Shown piece by piece: positions 1-11,204 of a DNA stretch of 64,000 nucleotides. Numbering within the stretch: the stretch's first letter is position 1; the number at the start of each line of letters is the position of its first letter. The stretch lies in contig NZ_AZNZ01000008.1 in assembly GCF_000510725.1 (NCBI RefSeq), positions 104,722 to 168,721 on the forward strand, written 5' to 3'. A program made the translations under genes and the position numbers. The notes beneath the pieces were generated by a model. It did not search any database, had not been told where the DNA came from, and was given only the letters and a program-made list of their open reading frames with translations. This stretch comes from Pseudoxanthomonas sp. J31 (GTDB taxonomy: Bacteria > Pseudomonadota > Gammaproteobacteria > Xanthomonadales > Xanthomonadaceae).

Positions 1-701
1 TGCCACTGGCGGTCGTCGCGGGCCACCGTGCCCAGCGGGCGCAGCGCGTTGGCGTTGCGGATCGCCGCGGCCACGTCCTCCAGGGCGATGCCGTACTGGT
101 TCAGCGCGCCGGGGTTGAGCGAGACCCGCACCGCCGGCAGCGAGCCGCCGCCGACGCCGACCTCGCCCACGCCCGGCACCTGCGCGATCTTCTGCGCCAG
201 CACGGTCGAGGCCACGTCGAACACCTGCGCCGGGGTGAGCGTGTCCGAGCTCAGCGCGATGGTCATGATCGGCGCCTGCGACGGATTGATCTTGCGGTAC
301 TGCGGCATGCCCGGCATGCCCGAGGGCAGCTGCGCGCGCGCGGCGTTGAGCGCGGCCTGGACCTCGCGCGCGGCCTCGTCGATGTCGCGGTCCAGCGAGA
401 ACTGCAGGTCGACGCGGGTGCTGCCCTGGTTGCTGCTGGAGGTGATGCGGGTGATCCCGGGGATGCTGCCCAGCGCCCGCTCCAGCGGGGTGGCCACGGT
501 GGCCGCCATCGACTCGGGGCTGGCGCCGGGCATGCTGGCGCTGACCTGGATCGCGGGGTAGTCGACCTGCGGCAGCGGCGCCACCGGCAGCTGGCGCAGG
601 GCCAGCAGGCCGCACAGCATCACCGCCACCGCCAGCAGCACGGTGGCGACCGGGCGCTCGATGAACACCCGCGACAGGTTGGGCGAGGCGCCTTCGTGCA
701 T
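1..701 (-). CDS. mdtC: RND multidrug efflux permease, MdtC-like (3' part outside window)
   Basis: Second inner-membrane permease of a heteromeric MdtABC-type RND pump, which exports drugs, bile salts and similar compounds using the proton gradient. About 233 N-terminal residues are visible. They include the first transmembrane helix ([20 protein letters not shown]), the [16 protein letters not shown] segment and the PGASPE and PLERALG-like porter motifs that align with E. coli MdtC. The ATG at 701 lies one base after the TGA of the upstream permease gene, so the two are translationally coupled. The C-terminal three quarters lie beyond position 1. The assignment as the MdtC partner rests on gene order and on the N-terminal match. 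The substrate cannot be read from the sequence. Confidence 0.88.
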   Translation of the reverse strand, partial: MHEGASPNLSRVFIERPVATVLLAVAVMLCGLLALRQLPVAPLPQVDYPAIQVSASMPGASPESMAATVATPLERALGSIPGITRITSSSNQGSTRVDLQFSLDRDIDEAAREVQAALNAARAQLPSGMPGMPQYRKINPSQAPIMTIALSSDTLTPAQVFDVASTVLAQKIAQVPGVGEVGVGGGSLPAVRVSLNPGALNQYGIALEDVAAAIRNANALRPLGTVARDDRQW

Positions 702-702
702 G

Positions 703-3700
703 TCAGGCCGCCGCGCCGGCGCCTTCGGCCGCCGCCTCGCGGCGGCGCGAGAGGCGGTCGAAGAACAGGTACACCACCGGGGTGGTGAACAGGGTCAGCA
801 CCTGGCTCACCAGCAGGCCGCCGACCATCACCAGGCCCAGCGGCTGGCGCAGCTCGGCGCCGGAGCCGGAGGCGAACACCATCGGGATGGCCGCGAACAG
901 TGCCGCCAGGGTGGTCATCAGGATCGGGCGGAAGCGCAGCAGGGCGGCGCGGTGGATCGCCTCGCGCGGCGCCAGTCCCTGCTCGCGCTCGGCCTCCAGG
1001 GCGAAGTCGATCATCATGATCGCGTTCTTCTTCACCAGGCCGATCAGCAGGATGATGCCGATCACCGCGATCAGGTCCAGGCTGCGCCCGGACAGCAGCA
1101 GCGCCGCCAGCGCGCCCACCGTGGCCGAGGGCAGGGTGGAGAGGATGGTCACCGGGTGGATGAAGCTCTCGTAGAGCACGCCCAGCACGATGTACATCAC
1201 CAGCACCGCGGCCAGGATCAGCCACAGGGTGCTGGAGAGCGAGTTGCGGAACGCCTGCGCCGCGCCCTGCAGGCGCAGCTCGACGCTGGCCGGCATGCCG
1301 ATGTCGGCACGCGCCTGCTCGATCGCCGCCACCGCCTCGCCCAGCGAGGCGCCCGGCGCCAGGTTGAAGGAGAAGGTCACCGCCGGGAACTGGCCCAGGT
1401 GGCTGACCTGCAGCGGGGTCGGGCGGGTCTCCACGCGCGCCAGGCCCGACAGCGGCGTCTGCCGGCCGTCGGCGGTGGCCACGTGGATGCGGCCGATCGC
1501 CTCCGGTCCCAGCTGGAAGCGCGGATCGGCCTCCAGCACCACCCGGTACTGGTTGGCGTGGGTGAAGATGGTCGAGACCTGGCGCTGGCCGAAGGCGTCG
1601 TACAGCGCGTCGGCGATCGCCGAGACCGACACGCCCAGGCGCGCGGCCGCGTCGCGGTCGATGTCCAGCCAGGCCTGCAGGCCCTGGTCCTGCAGGTCGC
1701 TGGCCACGTCGGCCAGGGCCGGGTGCTTGCGCAGCGCCTGCAGCATCGCGCCGGTCCAGCGCGACAGCTCGTCCAGGTCCGGGGTGGTCAGGGCGAACTG
1801 GTACTGGGTGCGGCTGACCCGGTCCTCGATGCTCAGCTCCTGCACCGGCTGCAGGTACAGGTCGATGCCCGGCACCGCGGCGGCGCGGCGCTTGATCCGC
1901 TCGATGATCTCCAGCGCGCCGGCGCTGCGCTCGGCGTGCGGCTTGAGTTCGATCAGGAAGCGGCCGCTGTTGAGCGTGGCGTTGCTGCCGTCCACGCCGA
2001 TGAAGGAGGACAGGGTGGCCACGTCCGGATCGGCGAGGATGGCGTCGGCCAGCGCCTGCTGGCGGCGCGCCATGGCCTCGAACGAGACCGACTGCGGCGC
2101 CTCGCTGATGCCCTGGATCAGGCCGGCGTCCTGCACCGGGAAGAAGCCCTTGGGCACGGCGATGTACAGCGCGACGGTCAGGGCCAGGGTGGCCGCGGTG
2201 GCGCCCAGCATCAGCGGCTGCCGCGCCAGCACCCAGTGCAGGCCGCGGTCGTACAGCGCCACCACGCGGTCGAACATGTCGCCCTGGGCGCCGTCGGCGC
2301 CGGCCTCGCCATGGCCGTGCCCGGCCTTGAGGAAGCGCGCGCACAGCATCGGAGTCAGGGTCAGCGAGACCACCAGCGAGATGCCGATGGCCACCGCCAG
2401 GGTGATCGCGAACTCGTGGAACAGCTTGCCGACCACGTCGCCCATGAACAGCAGCGGGATCAGCACGGCGACCAGCGACACCGTCAGCGAGACCAGGGTG
2501 AAGCCGATCTGGCGCGCGCCGTTGAGCGCGGCCTCCATCGGGCCTTCGCCGTCCTCCATGCGCCGGGCGATGTTCTCCAGCATCACGATCGCGTCGTCGA
2601 CCACGAAGCCGGTGGCGATGGTCAGCGCCATCAGGGTCAGGTTGTTGAGCGAGAACCCGGCCAGCAGCATCACCCCGAAGGTGGCCACCAGCGACAGCGG
2701 CACCGCGATCGAGGGAATGATCGTGGCCGGCACCGTGCGAAGGAACACGAAGGTCACCAGCACCACCAGGCCGATCGCCAGCAGCAGCTCGTGCTGCACG
2801 CCCTTGATCGAGGCGCGGATCGACTCGGTGCGGTCGCTGAGCACGGCCACGTCCACCGCCGCCGGCATCGAGGCGCGCAGCTGCGGCAGCAGGGCGTGGA
2901 TCCGGTCCACCACCTCGATCACGTTGGCGCCGGGCTGGCGCTGGATGTTGACCAGGATCGCCGGGGCCTTGCCCGACCAGGCGGCGAGCTGGCTGTTCTC
3001 CGGCCCCTTCTCCACGGTGGCGACGTCGCCCAGGCGCAGCGGCGCGCCGTCGTTCCAGGCCAGCACCAGCTGCCGGTACTCCTCGGCCGAACGCATCTGG
3101 TCGTTGGCGTCGAGCATGGTGGCGCGGGTGGGGCCATCGAAGCTGCCCTTGGGCATGTTCACGTTGGCCGCGCCGATCGCGCGGCGGATGTCGCCCATGC
3201 CCAGGCCCGCGGCGGCCAGCGCCTGCGGGTTGACCTGGATGCGCACGGCAGGGCGCTGCCCGCCGGCCAGGCTCACCAGGCCCACGCCCGGCAGCTGCGA
3301 CAGGCGCTGGGCCATGCGTGTGTCGACCAGGTCGTAGACCTCGGGCAGGGCCATCGAAGGCGAGGTCACCGCCAGGGTCAGGATCGGGGTGTCGGCCGGG
3401 TTGACCTTGCGGTACACCGGCGGCATCGGCAGGTCGTTGGGCAGGAAGTTGGAGGCGGCATTGATCGCGGCCTGCACCTCCTGCTCGGCCACCCCCAGGT
3501 CCACCTCCAGCGAGAACTGCAGGGTGATCACCGAGGCCCCGCCGGAGCTGGTCGAGGTCATCTGGTTCAGGCCCGGGATCTGGCCCAGGCGCCGCTCCAG
3601 CGGCGCGGTCACCGCGCTGGTGGTCACCGCCGGGCTGGCGCCCGGGTACAGGGTGAGCACCTGGATGATCGGGTAATCGACCTGGGGCAGCGCCGAGACC

Positions 3701-3798
3701 GGCAGCAGGCGGTAGGCGAACAGGCCCGACAGCAGCAGCGCCAGCATCAGCAGCGAGGTCGCCACCGGGCGCAGGATGAACGGGCGGGACAGGTTCAT
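703..3798 (-). CDS. mdtB: RND multidrug efflux permease, MdtB-like
   Basis: Proton-driven inner-membrane RND permease of 1031 residues, the usual family length, and the first of two different permeases in an MdtBC heteromultimer. The N-terminus ([19 protein letters not shown], then [20 protein letters not shown]) and the segment [13 protein letters not shown], which carries the paired Asp residues of transmembrane helix 4 used in proton relay, match E. coli MdtB closely. The ATG at 3798 overlaps the stop codon of the membrane-fusion gene (ATGA), and the gene ends one base before the next permease, so all three form one operon. No truncation or frameshift is visible. An outer-membrane channel gene would be expected further downstream or elsewhere. 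Confidence 0.93.
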   Translation of the reverse strand: MNLSRPFILRPVATSLLMLALLLSGLFAYRLLPVSALPQVDYPIIQVLTLYPGASPAVTTSAVTAPLERRLGQIPGLNQMTSTSSGGASVITLQFSLEVDLGVAEQEVQAAINAASNFLPNDLPMPPVYRKVNPADTPILTLAVTSPSMALPEVYDLVDTRMAQRLSQLPGVGLVSLAGGQRPAVRIQVNPQALAAAGLGMGDIRRAIGAANVNMPKGSFDGPTRATMLDANDQMRSAEEYRQLVLAWNDGAPLRLGDVATVEKGPENSQLAAWSGKAPAILVNIQRQPGANVIEVVDRIHALLPQLRASMPAAVDVAVLSDRTESIRASIKGVQHELLLAIGLVVLVTFVFLRTVPATIIPSIAVPLSLVATFGVMLLAGFSLNNLTLMALTIATGFVVDDAIVMLENIARRMEDGEGPMEAALNGARQIGFTLVSLTVSLVAVLIPLLFMGDVVGKLFHEFAITLAVAIGISLVVSLTLTPMLCARFLKAGHGHGEAGADGAQGDMFDRVVALYDRGLHWVLARQPLMLGATAATLALTVALYIAVPKGFFPVQDAGLIQGISEAPQSVSFEAMARRQQALADAILADPDVATLSSFIGVDGSNATLNSGRFLIELKPHAERSAGALEIIERIKRRAAAVPGIDLYLQPVQELSIEDRVSRTQYQFALTTPDLDELSRWTGAMLQALRKHPALADVASDLQDQGLQAWLDIDRDAAARLGVSVSAIADALYDAFGQRQVSTIFTHANQYRVVLEADPRFQLGPEAIGRIHVATADGRQTPLSGLARVETRPTPLQVSHLGQFPAVTFSFNLAPGASLGEAVAAIEQARADIGMPASVELRLQGAAQAFRNSLSSTLWLILAAVLVMYIVLGVLYESFIHPVTILSTLPSATVGALAALLLSGRSLDLIAVIGIILLIGLVKKNAIMMIDFALEAEREQGLAPREAIHRAALLRFRPILMTTLAALFAAIPMVFASGSGAELRQPLGLVMVGGLLVSQVLTLFTTPVVYLFFDRLSRRREAAAEGAGAAA

Positions 3799-5015
3799 CG
3801 CGCGGCGGCCGCCTTGCTGCCACCAGCCGCGGCGTCGACGGGCCTGCCGGCGTCGGCCGCGACCGGCACGCCGTCGGCGTCGACCACCTGCACCTTGCCG
3901 CCCTCGCGCAGGCGGTCCAGGCCCTCGAGCACCACGCGCTCGCCGTCCGCCAGGCCCTCGAGCACGGCCACCCGGCCCTCGTGGCTGGCGCCCAGCTTCA
4001 CCTCGCGCACGCTGGCGGTGTCGTCCTCGCCCACCACGTACACATAGGTGCCGCGGTTGCCGAACTGCACCGCCGCATCGGGGATCGAGACCACGTCCGC
4101 GCTGCCCAGGCGCAGGCGCACGTTGACCGACTGGTTGGGGAACAGCGACTCGTCCGTGTTCTCGAACAGGGCGCGCAGGCGCAGGGTGCCGGTCTGCACG
4201 TCGATGCGGTTGTCCAGGCTGGACAGGGTGCCGCTGGCCAGCGGCTGGCGCTCGTCGCGGTCCCAGGCCTGCACCGCCAGCGCCTGGCCCCCGCGCACCG
4301 CCGCCTGCACCGAGGGCAGCACGCCTTCGGGCAGGGCGAACACCACGCTGATCGGACGGGTCTGGGTGATGGTGGCGATCCCGCCCTCGTCGCCGGCGCG
4401 CACCAGGTTGCCCACGTCCACCGTGCGCAGGCCGATGCGGCCGTCGATCGGCGCGGTGATGCGGGTGTACTGCAGCTGCAGGCGGGCCTCGTCCACCGCG
4501 GCCTGGTCGCTCTCGCGGCGGCCCTCGAACTGGCGCACGCGCGCCTGCAGGTCGGCCACTTCCTGGGCGGAGACGTAGTTGGCGCCGGCCAGGTCGCGGA
4601 AGCGCTGCAACTGGATGCGGGTGTTCTCCAGCTCGGCCAGGTTCTGTTTCTGCGCGCCCTCGGCCTGGGCCAGGCGCACCTGGAACGGGGCCGGGTCGAT
4701 CTCGGCCAGCAGCTGGCCGGCGCGGACCTGCTGGCCCTCGTCGAAGGCGATGCGCAGCAGCTCGCCCTCGACCCGCGGGCGCACGGTCACCGTGCGCAGC
4801 GGGGTGACGGTGCCCAGCGCCTTGATCTCCAGGTCCAGCGGGCCGCGCTCGGCGGTGGCCACGCGCACCGGGGTCGGCGGGCGCTCGCCCCAGCCGCCGC
4901 GACCGCCGTCCGGAGGCGCGTCCTCCTTCCCGGAGCAGCCCCGCCACAGCAGGACCAGGGCCAGCACCAGGCCGAGGACCAGGAGCGCTTTGAGGAGGCG
5001 GGGCAGCTTTTTCAT
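3795..5015 (-). CDS. mdtA: RND efflux periplasmic adaptor, MdtA-like
   Basis: Membrane-fusion protein of 406 residues that links the MdtBC permease to an outer-membrane channel. Residues 6-24 form an N-terminal signal or anchor helix ([18 protein letters not shown]). A biotinyl-lipoyl half-motif ([21 protein letters not shown], near residues 75-97) and a coiled-coil hairpin (about 105-170, rich in Q, A, E and R) follow. After these come the second lipoyl half ([20 protein letters not shown]) and the beta-barrel and membrane-proximal domains. A cysteine follows the leader (RGC) but the lipobox is poor, so lipoprotein processing is uncertain. It is first in the mdtABC operon and its stop overlaps the mdtB start. 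A palindrome lies about 150 bases upstream. Confidence 0.92.
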   Translation of the reverse strand: MKKLPRLLKALLVLGLVLALVLLWRGCSGKEDAPPDGGRGGWGERPPTPVRVATAERGPLDLEIKALGTVTPLRTVTVRPRVEGELLRIAFDEGQQVRAGQLLAEIDPAPFQVRLAQAEGAQKQNLAELENTRIQLQRFRDLAGANYVSAQEVADLQARVRQFEGRRESDQAAVDEARLQLQYTRITAPIDGRIGLRTVDVGNLVRAGDEGGIATITQTRPISVVFALPEGVLPSVQAAVRGGQALAVQAWDRDERQPLASGTLSSLDNRIDVQTGTLRLRALFENTDESLFPNQSVNVRLRLGSADVVSIPDAAVQFGNRGTYVYVVGEDDTASVREVKLGASHEGRVAVLEGLADGERVVLEGLDRLREGGKVQVVDADGVPVAADAGRPVDAAAGGSKAAAAR

Positions 5016-5165
5016 CGGTAGTCCATCAGGGCGGCGGGCGCAGGGCCCACCGTGGGGGAGGTGTACGGGGCAAGGCCTGGGGTCGCGGCGCCGCTTTCCC
5101 TGGCCGGGCTGTGCGCCCGGCGCGACGCCTGCCCGGTGATGGTACGGGAGCGGTTTGCCGCGGTT

Positions 5166-5183
5166 GCATGACTTTGGTCATGC
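5166..5183. promoter_or_regulatory. Palindromic operator candidate upstream of mdtABC
   Basis: Perfect inverted repeat GCATGAC-TTTG-GTCATGC, with two 7-base arms and a 4-base spacer. It lies 150 bases upstream of mdtA and 190 bases upstream of rpsP. Efflux operons of this type are commonly controlled by local TetR/MarR-type repressors or by two-component systems that bind such sites. No regulator gene is adjacent here, so the protein that binds is unknown. Confidence 0.4.
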
Positions 5184-5296
5184 TGCGCGTAATTCACCAG
5201 GGATCGCGCGCCCGCGAAGCGGGGGCAGGAGCCCGCAGCGGTGCGAGTCGCGGCCGGGCGGGGTGGCCGGCAAGGCGGCCGGGCGGGGCGGGGTGG

Positions 5297-5325
5297 TTTC
5301 CCTGGCGGCGGTGTTCGGCTAGAAT
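5297..5325 (+). promoter_or_regulatory. Possible rpsP operon promoter
   Basis: A -10 hexamer TAGAAT (5320-5325) lies 17 bases after a weak -35 TTTCCC (5297-5302). It would start transcription about 40 bases before rpsP. The -10 is good and the -35 is poor. Confidence 0.4.
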
Positions 5326-5372
5326 CGCCGGCTTACCTCGTCATCCTGGCGACTGGGCAACACGAAAAACAC

Positions 5373-5639
5373 ATGGTCAAGATCCGTCTCACCCGCGGCG
5401 GCGCCAAGAAGCGCCCGTTCTACCACATCGTCGTCACCGACTCGCGCAGCGCCCGCGACGGCCGCAACATCGAGCGCGTCGGCTACTACAACCCCGTTGC
5501 CCAGGGCAACGAGCAGCGCGTTGTGCTGGACATCGCCCGCGTCGACTACTGGGTGGGCAACGGCGCGCAGCTGACGGACAAGGTCCGCAGCCTGTACAAG
5601 GAAGTGGTCAAGGCCCAGAGCCAGGCCCAGGCCGCCTGA
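5373..5639 (+). CDS. rpsP: 30S ribosomal protein S16
   Basis: Small-subunit protein S16 (88 residues; family about 80-90) that stabilises the 5' domain of 16S rRNA during assembly. It begins with the family signature [20 protein letters not shown] and carries the [18 protein letters not shown] block. The ATG at 5373 was chosen because the conserved protein starts there. The frame stays open upstream, but that sequence has no S16 character. First gene of the conserved rpsP-rimM-trmD-rplS operon. Confidence 0.97.
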   Translation: MVKIRLTRGGAKKRPFYHIVVTDSRSARDGRNIERVGYYNPVAQGNEQRVVLDIARVDYWVGNGAQLTDKVRSLYKEVVKAQSQAQAA

Positions 5640-5676
5640 TGGCGACGGCCGCCCCTGGCGGCGGCCGGTACCTGAC

Positions 5677-6210
5677 ATGAACGACGCAGGGCGTCCCACT
5701 CCAGCACCGCGGAAGCTGATTCTGCTGGGCCGGGTGACGGGCGCCTTCGGCGTGCGCGGCGACGTCAGGCTCGAGTCCTGGACCGAGCCGCGCGCGCAGA
5801 TCTTCCGCTACCAGCCCTGGATCCTGCGTTCGGCCAACGGCGCCGAGCGCGAGCTGCGCGGGGCCAGGGGGCGCGACACCGGCAAGCACGTAGTGGCGAC
5901 CCTGCCCGGCTGCGACGACCGCGATGCCGCCGAGGCCCTGCGCGGCACCGAGATCCTGGTCCCGCGCGAGGCGCTGCCGCCGCCGGCACCCGGCGAGTAC
6001 TACTGGGTCGACCTGGAAGGGCTGAAGGTGGTCACCGTCGACGGCGTGGCCCTGGGCGAGGTTTCGCACCTGCTGTCCACCGGCGCCAACGACGTGCTGG
6101 TGGTGCGCGGCGAACGCGAGCGCATGATCCCCTTCGTCCGGCCCGACTACGTCACCTCGGTGGATTTCGACACCGCCACCATCACGGTCGACTGGGATCC
6201 CGATTTCTAG
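5677..6210 (+). CDS. rimM: 16S rRNA processing protein RimM
   Basis: Assembly factor for the 30S head, which binds S19 and helps late 16S rRNA maturation. The protein has 177 residues, close to the usual 170-180. The N-terminal RimM beta-barrel holds the signature [18 protein letters not shown] (about residues 16-33). The C-terminal PRC barrel holds [12 protein letters not shown] and ends near VDWDPDF. It follows rpsP after 37 bases, a gap containing a small GC-rich hairpin. It is co-oriented with trmD and rplS as in most gammaproteobacteria. Confidence 0.96.
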   Translation: MNDAGRPTPAPRKLILLGRVTGAFGVRGDVRLESWTEPRAQIFRYQPWILRSANGAERELRGARGRDTGKHVVATLPGCDDRDAAEALRGTEILVPREALPPPAPGEYYWVDLEGLKVVTVDGVALGEVSHLLSTGANDVLVVRGERERMIPFVRPDYVTSVDFDTATITVDWDPDF

Positions 6211-6215
6211 GGGCC

Positions 6216-6324
6216 GTGATTGGTAATTGGTGATTTGAAAGAGCGATAAGCTCGGATTGCCAGCCGAACTGGGTTGCCAGCGCCTCCCGCTTTTCCGAAT
6301 CACGAATCCCGAATCACCAATCAC
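6216..6324. repeat. Imperfect inverted-repeat insert between rimM and trmD
   Basis: The 120-base gap between rimM and trmD is unusually AT-rich for this genome. It begins with GTGATTGGT (6216-6224) and ends with its exact complement ACCAATCAC (6316-6324). Between these ends are degenerate iterations of GATTSGKGATT-type units (for example GAATCACGAATCCCGAATC at 6298-6316). This looks like the dispersed intergenic repeats seen in xanthomonad genomes, and it would form a long imperfect stem in the operon mRNA. Only one copy is in this window. Confidence 0.6.
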
Positions 6325-6330
6325 CGCTCC

Positions 6331-7101
6331 ATGCGCATTGACGTCGTCAGCCTGTTCCCCGAAGAGGTCGACCGCTGCACGGCGTTCGGCGTGACCGGGC
6401 GCGCGCGCGAGCGCGGGCTGCTGCAGTTGCACGGCTGGAACCCGCGCGAGTACGCCGACGGCAACTACCGCAAGACCGACGACCGCACCTTCGGCGGCGG
6501 GCCGGGCATGGTCATGCTGGTGGAGCCGCTGCGGCGCTGCCTGGCGGCGGTGCGGCAGGCCGACCCGACCCCGGTGCACGTGGTCTACCTGAGCCCGCAG
6601 GGCCGGCGCCTGGAGCAGAAGCGGGTGCGCGAGCTGGCGGCGATGCCGCGCCTGGTGCTGCTGTGCGGCCGCTACGAGGGCATCGACGAGCGCCTGGTCC
6701 AGGCCGAGGTGGACGAGGAGCTGTCGATTGGCGACTACGTGCTGTCCGGTGGCGAGCTGGCCGCGGCGGTGGTGGTCGACGCGGTGGCCCGGCTGCAGGA
6801 CGGCGCGCTCAACGACGCCGGCTCGGCTGCCCAGGACAGCTTCGAGGACGGGTTGCTGGACTGCCCGCACTACAGCCACCCGGTCGAGCACGCGTACGGC
6901 ACCGTCCCGGAGGTGCTGCGATCGGGCAACCATGCTGCGATCGCGCGCTGGCGCCGGCAGCAGGCCCTGGTGCGGACCTGGCTGCGGCGCCCGGACCTGC
7001 TGCAGGGGCGGGAACTGTCCAAGGTCGACCGCAAGCTGCTGGAGGAGGGCCTGCGCGCGCTGGAACAGGACCCGGCGGGGCAGGAGGCACCGCCGGCCTG
7101 A
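6331..7101 (+). CDS. trmD: tRNA (guanine-37-N1)-methyltransferase
   Basis: Knotted SPOUT methyltransferase that makes m1G37 next to the anticodon using S-adenosylmethionine, which prevents +1 frameshifting. The protein has 256 residues (E. coli 255). The start at [12 protein letters not shown] is the conserved family N-terminus. An upstream in-frame start would translate the repeat element and was rejected. Visible motifs are FGGGPGMVM (about 55-63), [12 protein letters not shown] (about 109-120) and the trefoil-knot [14 protein letters not shown] (about 132-145), which binds the cofactor. It lies in the rpsP operon behind an inverted repeat. Confidence 0.96.
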   Translation: MRIDVVSLFPEEVDRCTAFGVTGRARERGLLQLHGWNPREYADGNYRKTDDRTFGGGPGMVMLVEPLRRCLAAVRQADPTPVHVVYLSPQGRRLEQKRVRELAAMPRLVLLCGRYEGIDERLVQAEVDEELSIGDYVLSGGELAAAVVVDAVARLQDGALNDAGSAAQDSFEDGLLDCPHYSHPVEHAYGTVPEVLRSGNHAAIARWRRQQALVRTWLRRPDLLQGRELSKVDRKLLEEGLRALEQDPAGQEAPPA

Positions 7102-7298
7102 CCCTGCCCGGTTCCGGTCCATGGGGTGACTAGCCACGGACCTTGCGGACCGGCTACAATGCCGGATTCCTGCAAGAGGCAGGCCCCGAGGGGCGCCGGA
7201 GCAGGCATCCACAACAACAAACGCGCAGCGCAATCCGGCGACTGCGTTAGCCCGAGTTGTCATCCAGACACGCCCACCCGAACAAAGAGTCGGTCACC

Positions 7299-7694
7299 AT
7301 GAGCAAGCTGAACAAGTCCATCATCGCGGAGTTCGAGTCCGCCCAGATCAACCGCGAACTGCCGAAGTTCAGCCAGGGCGACACCGTCGTGGTGAACGTC
7401 AAGGTCAAGGAAGGCAACCGCGAGCGCGTGCAGGCCTACGAAGGCGTGGTCATCGCCACCAAGAACGCCGGCCTGAACTCGTCCTTCACCGTGCGCAAGA
7501 TCTCGCACGGCTACGGCGTCGAGCGCGTGTTCCAGACCTTCAGCCCGATGATCGAGTCGGTCGAGGTCAAGCGCCGCGGCAAGGTCCGCGCCGGCAAGCT
7601 GTACTACCTGCGTGGCCTGGAAGGCAAGGCGGCCCGCATCAAGGAAGACCTGGCTGCCGTGGCCAAGGCCAAGGCCGAGAAGAACGCCGGCTGA
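7299..7694 (+). CDS. rplS: 50S ribosomal protein L19
   Basis: Large-subunit protein at the 30S-50S interface, 131 residues. It begins [16 protein letters not shown], contains [19 protein letters not shown] and ends with an Ala/Lys-rich tail. The ATG at 7299 is preceded by a purine-rich stretch and was preferred over an in-frame GTG at 7257, because the protein family starts at MSK. The 197-base gap after trmD holds a TACAAT hexamer (7155-7160), so rplS may have its own promoter as well as operon read-through. A GC-rich hairpin follows the gene. Confidence 0.96.
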   Translation: MSKLNKSIIAEFESAQINRELPKFSQGDTVVVNVKVKEGNRERVQAYEGVVIATKNAGLNSSFTVRKISHGYGVERVFQTFSPMIESVEVKRRGKVRAGKLYYLRGLEGKAARIKEDLAAVAKAKAEKNAG

Positions 7695-7718
7695 TCCGCC
7701 GCGTCTTCGCTGTCCGCG

Positions 7719-7740
7719 ACGGCCGCCCCAGGGCGGCCGT
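7719..7740 (+). terminator. Terminator hairpin after rplS
   Basis: Perfect 10-base arms ACGGCCGCCC and GGGCGGCCGT lie 25 bases after the rplS stop, followed only by TTG rather than a full T-run. It is probably the end of the rpsP operon, although the weak T-tract leaves room for read-through. Confidence 0.55.
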
Positions 7741-7918
7741 TTGCGTGGTGGCCTCCGCGCGCTGGCGTCCCCGCGCCGACGGGCGCACACTGCGGACGTA
7801 CCGCGGCCTGCCGGCAGCCGCCATCCGCACCGGCCGTACACGCAATCGATGCCGAACACCCGTACCTGCAACCTGGCCTGCATGATCCCGCCCCACGCGG
7901 GCGCCGCTGGTGCCTCCC

Positions 7919-8323
7919 ATGGCTGAGACGGAAGCCGGCGCGCACGTGCGCCTGGACGTCTGGCTGTGGGCGGCGCGCTTCTTCCGCACCCGCAGCCTGG
8001 CCCGCCAGGCGGTGGACACCGGCAAGGTCGAGGTCGGCGGACAGCGCGCCAAGCCTTCGCGTGCGATCCGGGTCGGCGATGCCCTGCGCGTGACCCGCGG
8101 CGAGGAAACCTTCGAGGTCCAGGTACTGGGCCTGAGCGACACCCGCGGCCCGGCCCCGGTGGCGCAGGCGTTGTACGCCGAGAGCGCCGAATCGGCGAAG
8201 CGGCGCGAGGAGCAGCGGCTGCAGCGCGCCGCCATGCGCGATGGCTACCGCCCGCCGGAGCACAAGCCGGACAAGCGCGCCCGCCGCCTGATCCAGGCCC
8301 TGGGCGACATCGACGCGTTCTGA
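7919..8323 (+). CDS. hslR: Ribosome-associated heat shock protein Hsp15 (S4 domain)
   Basis: RNA-binding protein of 134 residues that rescues stalled 50S subunits still carrying peptidyl-tRNA. The S4 domain spans about residues 8-70, with VRLDVWLWAARFFRTRSLA, GKVEVGGQRAKPSRAIRVGD and LRVTRG. The basic C-terminal tail (RPPEHKPDKRARRLIQ) is the typical Hsp15 extension. The start is the ATG at 7919. A GTG nine bases upstream (7910) is also possible. It is a single gene on the plus strand and no heat-shock promoter was recognised. Confidence 0.87.
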   Translation: MAETEAGAHVRLDVWLWAARFFRTRSLARQAVDTGKVEVGGQRAKPSRAIRVGDALRVTRGEETFEVQVLGLSDTRGPAPVAQALYAESAESAKRREEQRLQRAAMRDGYRPPEHKPDKRARRLIQALGDIDAF

Positions 8324-8404
8324 TCCACCCCTGACTTCCGGCCTGTCGCGCGGGCACCCGTGCCGGTGTAGAACGGGCGTGTTCCCGCCGACCGGAGTTG
8401 CCGA

Positions 8405-8650
8405 ATGCTTCGCAGGATGTCCGCCCTTGCCGTGCTGTCGCTGGGCCTGGCCGGTTGCGCCAGTGTCCAGGACGATCCACTCGCCCCGATGGCCGCCGAT
8501 TGCCTGGTGGGCGGCGACAAGGGGCCGGCGCTGCCGGGCCAGCCGGGTACCAGCCGCGACCGCCGCTGCAAGCCGGCGGAGGAAGCGGTGATCTGGTCCA
8601 GCGAGCGCGACAGCCGGATCAAGCTCGACCTGCGCGCGCGCGACCAATAA
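8405..8650 (+). CDS. Small putative lipoprotein
   Basis: This protein of 81 residues has no family that I recognise. It begins with a lipoprotein signal peptide (LRRMSALAVLSLGLAGC) whose lipobox LAGC would give a mature protein of about 64 residues acylated at Cys18. Two further cysteines (near 31 and 54) could form a disulfide. The mature part is polar and rich in Arg, Asp and Gly. It lies between hslR and the convergent katG, with a shared bidirectional hairpin downstream. Confidence 0.65.
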   Translation: MLRRMSALAVLSLGLAGCASVQDDPLAPMAADCLVGGDKGPALPGQPGTSRDRRCKPAEEAVIWSSERDSRIKLDLRARDQ

Positions 8651-8659
8651 GCACCAACG

Positions 8660-8688
8660 AAAAGCCCCGCCCGGAACCCGGGCGGGGC
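8660..8688 (-). terminator. Terminator of katG (possibly bidirectional)
   Basis: Perfect 11-base arms GCCCCGCCCGG and CCGGGCGGGGC (8664-8674 and 8678-8688) with an AAC loop. On the minus strand it is followed by TTTT, which fits intrinsic termination after katG. It can also stop plus-strand transcription from the small lipoprotein gene. Confidence 0.7.
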
Positions 8689-8710
8689 ATGCTGCGTGCC
8701 GCGTGTGGGC

Positions 8711-11068
<2,358 letters not shown>

Positions 11069-11116
11069 CTAGTTGGCAGGGGCTATCAAGAGAAATTGTT
11101 AGTTGCGAATTTCCCG

Positions 11117-11131
11117 ATAGCACCTGCCTAT
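11117..11131 (-). promoter_or_regulatory. OxyR-like half-site upstream of katG
   Basis: ATAG-N7-CTAT (15 bases) matches one half of the OxyR consensus, which is two such units seven bases apart. The second unit is not recognisable. A lone GATAG (minus strand, 11083-11087) lies 30 bases closer to katG. Regulation of katG by OxyR is well established in related bacteria, but this particular site is only a candidate. Confidence 0.4.
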
Positions 11132-11204
11132 GGAACAGGCGGCGCCCCGCAGGGCGCCGGACCGGAAGAACGGGGCGGCGCGTGGCCGCCCGGCCCGCCA
11201 AGCA

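Larger units (their letters stand above)
5016..5372. other. Divergent intergenic region between mdtA and rpsP
   Basis: These 357 bases separate the minus-strand efflux operon from the plus-strand ribosomal operon and must hold both promoters. I see no gene. The left half is GC-rich without clear signals. The centre holds the 7-4-7 palindrome at 5166-5183, and the right end holds a plausible promoter for rpsP. Confidence 0.7.

Noticed and set aside
643..4047. Long plus-strand frame opposite the mdtB gene, and a minus-strand frame joining mdtA and mdtB
   Set aside because: Both are shadows of the efflux genes. The conserved RND and adaptor motifs fix the true frames and starts.
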